This document shows, one piece after another, positions 21,801-33,800 of a DNA stretch of 64,000 nucleotides. Origin of the DNA: Capitulum mitella (Eukaryota > Arthropoda > Thecostraca > Pollicipedomorpha > Pollicipedidae); NCBI GenBank assembly GCA_030062745.1, contig CP099843.1, positions 22,658,622-22,722,621 of the forward strand. The letters are read 5' to 3'. The notes under the pieces are model-generated. The model made no database searches. It saw only the letters and a program-made list of their open reading frames with translations, and was not told where the DNA came from. Both the position numbers and the translations under genes were made by a program. Each line of letters begins with the position of its first letter. Position 1 is the stretch's first letter.

Positions 21801-24800
21801 CAATATACTGGATTCAGTGATGGATGATAAAGGTGCTACCCGCACAGCGGTAACATCGGCCAATGCAACTTGATGTAATGCATTCAGCGGGGACCAATAC
21901 AGGTGCCAGTGGCACCTGTATTGGTCAACAGGACGTGCTGGTGATCTGTCCAGATACTACGTAACAGACTAAAAGAATCCGAAAAATTCCCTCTCCCTAC
22001 ACGAGGCATGTGACTGGAGTAGGGACACGAGGAAACTCATCCAAAAACACAGCCAGAATCGCAGGCTTACGATCACCAATGGAAAACCAAAGCGTTCGCA
22101 CAACATAACCCTCTGCAGTTTTAAACACATAACATACAATCTGCATCCAAGTTCGTGACATCTGACCTACAGACTAGCATCAAAACGTTCAGTGAAATGT
22201 CTGCATCCAAAACTAGCCAACCTAGGTTACTATGGTTCTAATATCTCGACCAAGCCCGCCACGGCTGTTACCTTATCGAGGATGCTGCGGCCCTCCAAGA
22301 TCGGCTGCGGCAGGCCGGCCATCGAGGACAGGTCGTCCTCCACACGGAAGCCGACAAACTTCTCCCGACTGACGCCCAGGTACTCCTCAATGTCCCGTCT
22401 GTGCACCTTGGGCTTCCAGGGCAGGGCTGTAACGACGGCACAGTCAGTCACAGGACGGGCTGAGGAGCTAATGTCCTCACAAAATCAACAATCTTTACAT
22501 TCTTCCTGGTGCGAAAGAAGTGTTAAAACCGCGAGCATCGCCAAAACTGTAACTGCCCCATTAGAAAATGCCAAATAATGTGAAGCTCTGCTCTCTGGAC
22601 AAACAATGGCGACCCGCCCCTTCTGCATCTCTGCTGCGACCAATGCGTACACAGTTCTACCGTCATTCTGCTGTGGTCAGAATGGTATCTCTGCTGTTAC
22701 AAGTATCGTACCTCTGCCGTATCAGTGTTTTTTGTTATATTACATTATTACATTTACTGTAATTTTTTGCGTTCATTATTATGATATATTCTTATACTAT
22801 TATATTTATATTATATTACATGAATTATATATACATCATTAAGTGCGTATACTTTATTATATTCATTATATTATATTACCTTGTCAGTTTCTTCCGTGTT
22901 CAGTACCAAATCTCTGCCACAGTCAGCATCATAATTACGCTACGTACGTACCGTACCTCTACTGTTGTCAGTACCGTACCTCTGCCGTGGTGGACGGGTG
23001 TCCGTACCGTATCTCTGCAGTGGCGGATGGATGCCAGTACCGTACCTCTGCCGTGGTGGACGGATACCGTACCTCTGCCGTGGTGGACGGGCGTCTGCGG
23101 CCGCGGGCTGTCGCAGCGCGGCGGGCTGCGGTCCAGCTCGGCGCCGGCCGGCCCATCGGCTGGCTTGTCGTCGTCGTCCACCAGAGGGTCGGCCACCTCG
23201 TCCGAGAGGTCCACGTTCACCACCTTCGACTGTGGACAGCCAGTCCTGTCTCTGAAGACACGAACACTGAAACCAGCTTCCCAAACCGGGACCGGGTTTT
23301 CAAAGCCGTGGCGGAAATGGACTGAGGCGCCCGTGTTATCTGCAGCTAAGACGTGTCTTTGAGGCGTTTACTGGGCACGCGCTGAAAAGTTGCATCACAG
23401 GCAGCGTCAACATCGGAACCGACCACTCTGCCTACCGATACCTTACCGCTATGCAGACAGCTATTCAGAGTCGGTATCCTGCAGTCCGAAAACAGATCAC
23501 TTATTAAATTATGCTGCCAACTCTCCCGAATCCAGTGATGCGAACGTACACCGGGGGTGTGACCCGGCCCTTATGAGGCCAGCTGCCCTTCCCGCTGCCG
23601 CTTCACCCTGCCCAGCGCCTCCCCGCGCCCAGTGGCGTCAGCACGGGCTCGCTGGGCAGTGCCACTGACCCGCGTGAAACGGGGCCGCTGCGGGCTCGCC
23701 TCCAGCAGGTCGGTGGGCGCCAGCGGCGGGCTGGAGGCGCGCATGGTCCGCGTCCGCTCCACCGTGTCCTCCGGCACGTCCGGCAGGTGGGCGGCCGCGC
23801 GCGCCGCCGACCGCGCCCGCCGCAGCTCGTCCCAGCCGCCCAGCGTCAGCAGCAGCACCTGGCGGAGTCGGCAGGGGACAAGTCAACAGTGGTCTCAACT
23901 ATCCCAACTGCCCGCAGTCAGCAACAACGCCTGACGGAGTCGGCAGGGGACCAGTCAGCAGCCGTCTCAACCATCTTATCCGCCCAACGTCAGCAGCAGC
24001 ACCTGACGGAATCGGCAGGCGGTAAGTCAGCAGCCGTCCCAGCCGTCCCTGCCGCCCAGAGTCAGCAGCCGCACCTGCCAAGTCAGCAGGGATCACTTAG
24101 CAGCCGCCCAGCTCGGCAGCAGCACTTGACCGAGTCAGCAGGGACCAGTCAGTCATCTATCAAGGTCAGCAGCAGACCACTCAGCAATCGTTCCAGCGTC
24201 AGCAGCAACAATTATCCAAGTCAGCAAAAACCAGTCAGTAACGGTTCCAGTTTCACCAGCAGCACCGGTTGGCCGGCACAGCCGTCAGCAGGGACACCTG
24301 ATGAATGAATAGCACAGAGCCGCTGCCAACTGCAGTGTCAACAGCGGGTGCTGTTGACAGCGGCCAGAAAACGTCCTGGCTAACACAATACACAATATGC
24401 ATCCTGACTTCACAATGGAACCAGACACCGCAAAGGAGCGGCAAACGCTGCACACAACGCAAGATGGCTGAAACTGCTCAGTACTGACGGAACCTCCCTG
24501 GAGAAAGTTTCTGCAACTCTCCAGCGTTCACCACAGCCGACAGTCAGCCACCAACGCTGACGGTTTACGCGACCGCTTGGCCCGTTTCCGTCGCCCGAGC
24601 CGTCGACCCGATCCTGACCTTCCAGGTGACCAGGAGCACCTTCTTCATGGGGAAATGGGGCGCGGCGCCACTGCAGAAGCGGGAGACCATGCCGAGCAGA
24701 GTAACTGCCAGCAGTTCGCCGTTGTCCTGCGTCTGACCTGAGAGGGGAGCGCCGGGGGTTGGCTGATGGCCACCGACAGGACACAATGAGCGGGCACGAC

Positions 24801-27800
24801 GCAACGACCTCGGCCCACAGAGTGCAGATTGTAACAGTGCAAAAAGACTACATAGTGAAGCTGCCAATACAAACGTTCCATTACTGCTTCGGTGAACTAA
24901 CGGCAGAATCATCCATTAGAGATGCCAGTGCTAGAGCAACGTCCATTTGCGGTCCATGCCGCTCCTGACACGGACATTAAGGAATTGCTACTGGTTACTC
25001 TGATCCCAAACCCAGTCTCTCATAAAAAGGAAAACAAAGACCATCATTAGCAACGGAATACCAATCCGTACATATACTAAAAGGTTCGCTCCGTGACACG
25101 GAACGGATTCTAGATGAGGCAGCGGGGCGCCGCCGGCTCTGTCCCACCGCATCCGGCTGAGATTGTCTGCCTCTCGGCCCTTCCCCACACCGACCCAGTT
25201 CCTGGGTGGAGGCCTTCCATTAGTGCGCTCGGTCCTCCCCATTGACCCAACTCCTGGGGTGGAGGCCTCCCATTAGTCCTCTCGGCCGTCCCCACTGACC
25301 CAGCTCCTGTGTGAAGGCTTCCCGGAGCCGGGTCTGCTCGGGCGTGTCCTCGGCATTCGCCAGCCGCATATGCTCCACCATCAGGTACAGCACGCTCAGG
25401 ATGACGCGCAGGTCGCTGGAGTCGGCCAGCGAGACGGCCAGCTTCCGCAGCGCCGTGACGGGCGCCGTGCCGCTCCTGAAGGACAGGTCAGGAGGTCACC
25501 CTCGCTCCTGGGGGACAGGTCAGGAGGTCACTGCCGCTCCTGAAGGACAGGTCAGGAGCTCACCGTCGCTCCTGAAGGACAGGTCAGGAGGTCACACCCG
25601 CTCCTGGAGCACAGGCCAGGAGTTACTGCCTCTCCTCAAGGACAGGTCAGGAGGTCACCGCCGCTCCTGAAGGACAGGTCAGGTCACCCCCGCTCCTGGG
25701 GGACAGGTCAGGTCATTGCCGCTCCTGAAGGACAAGTCAGGAGCTCACCGGTGCTCCTAAGGGACAGGTCAGGAGGTCACTGTCGCTCTTGGTTGGTTAT
25801 TGAGGCTTAAGGGCGCACCGACTTCAAGGTCATTCGGCGCCCACTGCCGCTCCTGAATGACAGGTCAGGACGTTGGCACCGCTCCTGAAGGACGGGTCAG
25901 AAGGCCACTGTCGCTCCTGAATGACAGGTCAGGAGGTCACTGCCGCTCCTGGCGAACTGGTCAGGTGTTATCGCCGTTCCCCCCAAAAAAACAGGTCAGG
26001 ATCACCGCCGCTCCTGAAGGACAAGCAAGAGTCTGCGCCACTCCTGAGCAACAGGCCAGAATGACTGCCGCTCCCCGGGAACAGGTCAGGGCCTCAGCCG
26101 CTCCTGCGGGACTCACGGTCATTGACGCTACTGAGCGTCAGGTCTGGAGGTCAGCGCCTCTCCTTAAACGTTAGCATTTCTGTTGGTTGTATAATGCTAC
26201 GTACGAAATGAGTACATCCAGATAGAAGTCACGCATTACAAATACATGACAGATGGCGCGGCGACAGAAATCAAGAAAATAAAAAAAAGAACGTAAGATC
26301 TTCACACACGAAAAACATTCCTGTTTAAGACTGAGCGGATTACAATGCAATGAAGAGAAACAGCAACCGGACTTACTCGATTTCCAGGTTGAGTATATCG
26401 ATAAGGACCGGCAGAACGCCACACTTGTACAGCAGAAAGACGTTACGCCGAGCAGAGGAGTGTACCTCCTGCTCCGTCTGCAGGTCGGCCCAGCACCCCT
26501 GGCTGACGTACAGGATGGCGCGGCTGGCTGCGGCAGAAGCAAGACAAAACCCACTGACGGCGAACCTTCACTGACGGATGTCGTGAGGAAAACCGCAGCA
26601 GATACGTCGCTACTGTACATCAATCGCACTCACTGCACAGCACGACGCACAGCATGGTGCAGAGTGAGGAAAGACCAAGAGATCCTTTAGTCGCACATTT
26701 AGCTGGCGCCATGGCATGGTACATAAGGAGACGGACAACAAAGTCCGCTGTGCGGCAGACACTGCGTTCAAGTCCCAGCAACAGCACCTAAATTTCGTCC
26801 GAGACCAAAAGAGTCAGCCAGTCAAGGGGTGGCGGCGTCGTGGAGTTGCACGGCACGATAAAAATCTCCAGTGCCATCTGGTTCAGTGCCTGAGGGCAAA
26901 CTGCTCCATATTTGGGAATACCTGGCCGGCGGAGTAAAGCGCCGCACAACAAACTCGGCTTAGCTTGGCCTCTGATCTCACCCACTCTAACATTCCCAAG
27001 TTAAATTTATGCAAACAGTATAAACTAGTGTCACCCTTACGCCATTCGATGTTCGATCCCACCTTTGAGTCGTTCATCACGCCTGGCGAGCTCCACCTTG
27101 TCGACCAGCTTCATCACAACGGCCGTGCGCTGGCCGTCCGTCATGTCCACCCACCGGACGTCCAGACCCAGCTCGGAGACCGTGTCGCAGAAGTACTGCC
27201 GGCAGAAGGTCCTGCCGCTCTACACGCGGTCACACGGCGAGGGCCAACACTGGACACGGCCACACGGAGGACGAGTGTCGACACACGGCACAGCGTTCTA
27301 CACACGACCCCGCAGCGGGCCAACACTGGACAAGGCCACACGGAGGACGAGTGTCGACACACGGCACAGCGTTCTACACACGACCCCGCAGCGGGCCAAC
27401 ACTGGACAAGGCCACACGGAGGACGAGTGTCGACACACGGCACAGCGTTCTACACACGACCCCGCAGCGGGCCAACACTGGACAAGGCCACACGGAGGAC
27501 GAGTGTCGACACACGGCACAGCGTTCTACACACGACCCCGCAGCGGGCCAACACTGGACAAGGCCACACGGGGGACGAGTGTCGACACACGGCACAGCGT
27601 TCTACACACGACTACGCAGCGGGCCAACACTGGACAAGGTCACACGGAGGACGAGTGTCGACACACGGCACAGCGTTCTACACACGACTACGCAGCGGGC
27701 CAACACTGGACAAGGCCATACGGAGGACGAGTGTCGACACACGGCCGTGTTGTGCACACAACACAGCGAGGGCCAGCATTGGCCAGGGCCACGCAGGTGA

Positions 27801-30800
27801 CATGCGTCGACACATGGTGTTCTAAACACGACCATACAGCGGGCCAACACCAGACACCGCCACACGGGGGGCAAGTGCCAACCCACGGTGTTCTACACAC
27901 GACCACACAGCGGGCCTTATGAGACGGGAGGAAACGTTCCCGACTTAACGCAACATCGGCCACGGGGAAAGCTTTCGAAGGCACCTGGCTGACAATCTAT
28001 TCGGGTAATCATCCGACGTCCGATGGGTACCACATGGCAGTCGTGCCGGCCACGGTAACGTCCACAGGTCTGACAGTGCGTCTAACGTGAAACCAGGGCA
28101 GCGCCTGAAGAAACAGACGAAGCGTCATTGATACCAACGCTCGTAAATAAAGATGCTGACATCATTACAGTATACAAGGTCTTCAAAGCACTGACTGCAC
28201 TTGGCCACATCCAAAATGTTGCTGAGCGACTGGCTTTCATCGCTTCGAATTTTCAGATCTGATCCAGTAGCTTCAGTCATGGAAAATTTTACACACTAGG
28301 AATGACTTTAACTGCTTGGACGAACAAACAAAAACATATTTACCAGCAGCCGTCTTCAGAAGGCAATTTAAGCATGCCAACTGGACACTGTAAAATATGT
28401 GTTGACGTCGACCTGACACCATCTTTGGGATAAAACGGCTTCCTACTCAGTGGTGGTGTCCTAAGCTTCTTTTCCAGACCAATATCGGCTTGGGTGGATT
28501 ACCCGAACGCCACACAGCTGCCGTTCGCGTGTAACTCGGCAAAGCGTGGACACGATTCCTCTAGGAAGACTGAGGATTAGAAACATCGCCGCCCCGCTGG
28601 AGCCAGTCTCGTGCGCTGCAGTTTGATCCTACGGATCCTGAACAAAACGATCGGACCTTGGGGCCACAAGTCCCGCGACCCGGCCTCCCGTTCGCGCCAG
28701 ACCATGTCTGCAGCGCGGACGAAGGGCGTTAAATACTCCGCCTCTCCGTGACGCCTCCACTCCACCTGCTGCTGCACGTGAACGGCATGTTCAACTGGGA
28801 TTGTTCTGCTCTAAGGAAAACTGTTTTCAAAGGCTAGATTGCAAAAAATATATGCAAACATGAAATGAGAAACCTATTCGAATAAAGGTTAGTCCGAGGA
28901 AGCACAACATGTCTCCACACTACACTTAACAGTTTTAGCTCGGTGTAAAATGAGATACAATGAGGTGACCAACGAACATCATTCGAAGAAACTGCTTGCA
29001 GGTGTGCCTGAGGGCCCTTATCTGTGGGTGATCAATTTCGCGCCAAGCCTCAACGTCTTTACCCCATTTAACCCGTCCCCCACTCGAGGGTGATTGACCC
29101 CCCCGGGGTTTTTTCCGAGACTGCGAAAGAACGAACAAACCCAGCACCACGAAACTCTGTGTACCTTTTGCTTGCTCATTTTCACACCTTCTATTCAATT
29201 CCTGACCTCAGGTCAAGTAAGATGTCTGACCCAGGTCAGGTCAAGTGGACCCATGTCCAAAAAAGTTTAACGCCCTGTAACTTTTTCGCAAAACAAGATA
29301 TCACAATACAGCTTTCAAGGGTTAGGGCTTTACATAAATGCAACAAATCTGCTATCTCGGATTTTTTGGCCATATCCGGGTCATTGACCTTTGAAAACTA
29401 GCGGAATTTTTACAACAATTTCAGTGTGGGGAGATCCAGACATAATGGCCTCCGACGACTGACCTGAGGACAGGTCACGAACAACTGTTATGAGTCAAAA
29501 TGAACTGCCATCAAAATCGGTAATGAATGACTCAGATCGGGTACAAAATGACAGACCTGGCTCGCACAGTTGCGACTAATATCAAGAAAATAAAAAAGTT
29601 CCGAAAAATTACATATCCTGAAAATAAACAGACTTTCACAAATAAAACTCCGTCAAACATGTAGACTGATAACCACTAATTTTTTCCAGCTCCAAGCATG
29701 AGAAATCATCACAAGAACCAATAAGATCAAGAAACAATACTTGGAACGATATCTTTCGCGACGATAAAAGAGCGACAGAAATAGTTCCCGTTAACTTGAT
29801 ACCTCGTTCACCTATTGCGCCAGTCGTGCAGCGGTGAGAAAATCGCCGTGTCATTAACTCAACGTTTCCGCGTACATATGGAACAAATCAGAGAAATCAG
29901 ACGTCGGCATCTGCGGACTTTTACCTGTCCGCTGGTGCCTATATCCAGACTATTAGTCACAGCTCTTGAGATCCAGGCCATTTCTCGGTCTCATGCAGGA
30001 GGCTATGAGAAGATATATATATAGGGCATAAATGGCTTACATATTATCCAAAACTCTAAAATGAGGCCAGTCAGGAGTTCTTATCGTCACCAGCTTTCCA
30101 ACGGTGAGCTTACTTTCATCGTGCGATCAACCATTCGTGAGTTAGAGGGGAGCAGTCAACCGCCCTCCCCCCAGTCAGGCGTGCATGGCGCCGACCAACA
30201 GCCAGGTGCGGGTTAACGTCTGTGAAAGGTTAAAGCGCCGCAATAAAAATGGCTCCTTGACACAGCGCGCTGTCCTTTGGACATCATGCCGACTGAGGGG
30301 ACCAACCAGGCCTCGTTGCCTCGCTGAACGCTGGACGGATCTCAAGGACGCACGTTAGACAGCGGAATGGCAAGACCGACACAGTAAGCACATCCCTGAC
30401 CATCAGACCGATAACGAACTACGTCCACTGGTCGGTAACTTCTCAATGCTGGAGCTTTCTAAATGTCCTTTGACGTGAACAAAGAGCAATGCCATCGGAG
30501 AGTCTTACAGTGGAGAATTCAACGAATGCCATACGACGTTAACAGCCATCATTCAAGAACGAAGTGATAACATTATTCTTCACGCAGGAACGACATACAT
30601 CAGCAACGTCGTAAAAAGTTAACGTTTGTGTTAAATGATGAATGATCCCTGTTTTCAGCTTCCGTTGGGACCACATTACCTCGGTCACGACGACACTAAG
30701 TACTGCACTCACCGCAAAGGGGAAGCTATAAATATCGTTCATGTGCATCGAAGTCAAACACCGGCAAATCAGAGCAAATGGGAATAAGAGCTCCAGCGAA

Positions 30801-33800
30801 GCACGACCTACATCACAAACTTGAAAAAGAGAGAACACATCATCTGTTACACATGTTTGTTCACCCATGCATTTCGCAAACAATTATCATTCATCAAGAT
30901 GGCGGGAAAAGGGTGACGAAGCTGAACTGTCTTCACCGAGCCGCGAAGCTCCGGTCGCAAAAGCCAGCTTCCTGTGAAATTTGTCCCCGGTTTAAAGAGG
31001 GCCACGTCCGCTCCTCGGCAGGCCGAGCCGCCCACCGTGACGAACTCGGCGCCAGAGTCACCCGACCACGACCGGACACGACGTCGGAACGTGACCTGCC
31101 CACCTGCGGCCCGGTCTCGGCCGACCCGGCCACGCCAGACCGGCGGCCGTCAGCTCACCTGGTGGTTGAGCCCGAACTCGGGCAGCTCGGTGAAGCTGTA
31201 CAGCTCGGAGACCTCGCGCTCCGCGCTGTCGCAGTCGGCGTACACGAAGTCCAGCTCCGGGATGTCGTCCGAGGGCCCACACTGCGGAGGGCCGCGATCG
31301 GCTGTGACAGGCGTCGGACGGCGCACACCGGACTCCCCTTCCAACACCGAGCGAGGAGCTGAGGAGACCGCGCGACACCGGCACACCCCTGGGTGTCGGC
31401 AGCACGGAGCTGCTTGCGGCACCGCAGAACCCAGCGTCCTCCCTCTCCAAACTGCGCGCTTTGTTTGCCGATGAAGACTGCGGGCTGAGTTGTGTCAACA
31501 ATCGGTAATTCGCCAACATTTCGGAATTAGAAGATATGGGTTCCCAGTTCTGGGTATTTCACACAAGTAAACATTACTTTAATCGTAACAAGGCGATTGC
31601 ACGCAATCATCGTTCTGAAATCAATGTAAACAACTGCAAGGGTAAAATGTTCAACTAATTTTCTCGACGAGGACCAAGTTTTCTTTCTGGAACGTTAGGA
31701 AACTTCCACTCAATCAACCGCAATGACACTGAAACTCAGGCGGAATCATCCATTTGCATCTTAGACCTTACAAAGAACAGTGGATGATGAGAAAAATGTT
31801 CTTAAGTTATCTGCTTGTCTTACCGGTGTCGGCAAGCTGAAGTTCAAAAGAAAATCACAGTTGAAGGTAAAAATCATCACGCCGCGTAAGTCACCTAACC
31901 TCAGGTCAAAACACGAGAAAGTAGTTTCGTGACTGCCGTCATCGCACATCTCTGGTCCTATTTAATTTTGCTCTCGAACAACTACTGCGATACGTTCTGA
32001 GAATGCAAAAGCCATAAAAGAGCGTGTAAGATATCTTCCGAATCACCTTTAATGGAAATATTCGACCACAGCACTTCCTCTACGCCCGTAAACATTACCT
32101 GAAATGCCCCTAGTAAGGATCAGTGCAGATTAGGCGCCCACATACTTTTTAACTCCTAAGGATGACACGCCCTGAGGTGGCGATTGGGGGTTAATTTGAA
32201 TTTTCGAAAAAGGGAAGGACAGCAAGGCAGGAAGGAAGACACCTGGGAAATGAAACAAAGTGACTAGGAAGTTTCAAGATCTAAACCATCGTGAAGCAGG
32301 ACAAAATATTCCGAAGATCTCAGAATTATCTTGCGAAGTTCAACAAAACACTGATCCTTCCAAAACAGTTTCCCATGTTTAAAGTTATGGACGCCTGAGA
32401 TATCTTCCACAAATGCACAGACAATGCTTCAAACCGGTCCTGCAAGAGCTAAAGAAAAGGTCAGTACCTCAAGGACGCAGATACTAAAAATTACACAAAT
32501 ACTCTGTCCGTAAACGTAGATGGCACAACATACACAACACGCTTTGTCCTGCATCTCCCCTCTTTTTATACACCCTTCCAAACGACGAGCTGATGCAAGT
32601 CACCTGTAAGGCCTTTTGTCTGACATCTCCGACCACCCAGCCACCGTCAGCTGGCGCTCCATGGACCGCTCACCGGTGTCCCAGCCCTACTCGCCCGTCA
32701 CGAGTCAACGACCCCGGCTGGCAGCTGGCAGATTACCAGCCGTCCTCGCCGGGATGACTGACCGACGGGCCGGCCATTAGCATAACCTGCCGGCGGCCAC
32801 CGGCGCGCACCCCTGTTCCAATTAAGGCAGCCGCAGCCAGCACGTTTCTGCCTTCCGCCCACCCACTAACCCAGAAACCTGCGCCAATTGTGTCATCCAC
32901 GCCAGCGGGGCTATCAACGCTCTCCCGTTCCCACGCCACGCCGGTCGCTGCTGTCGTCAGAAAACGGGCGACGCTATCTGCAAAAATATATTCTCACGGA
33001 ATGGCTGTCGAACGAAGACCATCACAATTAAATGGCGCTAATCACACGACGCGCCATCAATACGCGGCCAACAGACGCGGACAAACAGGTTATTCAAATG
33101 GCTTGGGCGGCATCGACTCAGGTTGTGGCGCAGGCGCGGCCGACGGACGGGCGAGCGGCCGCTGACGGCTGCACGCCCGGCTCTCGGGCGGGCCGTCGCG
33201 GTCACGAACTCCGCGCGTCGCCCGCCACCGCGGCCGACCCGGAGACGCCGGCCGGGGACACGGCGATCAGGCACGCTCGCGCGCGCCTCGGGCACACAGG
33301 CATGGCACTGATGTCTGGCTTGGTCCGCCCGGCCGGTCCAGCCGGGCACGGCGCGGGTTCCGCCACACCACCGCCGACCTGTCCGAGCTCGGCCGGCAGG
33401 TCCAGCCGGGCACGGCGCGGGTTCCGCCACACCACCGCCGACCTGTCCGAGCTCGGCCGGCAGGTCCAGACGGGCACGGCGCGGGTTCCGCCACACCCAC
33501 CGCCGACCTGTCCGAGCTCGGCCGGCCGGTCGCGTCTGACGAGTTTGGACTCGGCGAGGCCTACCGAGGCCTCTGCGCCCGTTCGAGAGGTCGGCACCAT
33601 ATCTCGAAAAGTCCTCCCGAGACCTGGCGCCTGGAGAGCTCAGCACGAGGTCTCTTCCGGCCGGGTATGCGGTCCTCACGGCCCATGCCAACCTACGGAG
33701 ACCCCGTCACGTGCGACCTTCGCTCAATGTCTCGCTGCCTGTCGGGTGCGCAGCATTCAGAGCTGACCCTCTGCCGGCCGGGCGCGGTGGGTTCGCCGTT

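Noticed and set aside
27235..27916. CRISPR-like regular repeats
   Set aside because: Contiguous 76-bp units without unique spacers, in a eukaryotic intron.
26965..27922. Two overlapping open frames of about 285 codons over the 76-bp array
   Set aside because: They are translations of the tandem repeat in an intron; no domain and no codon signal.
33032..33766. 244-codon frame in the STRIP intron 1 CpG island, and its antisense partner
   Set aside because: Built on the 64-bp repeat; composition is that of GC-rich non-coding DNA.
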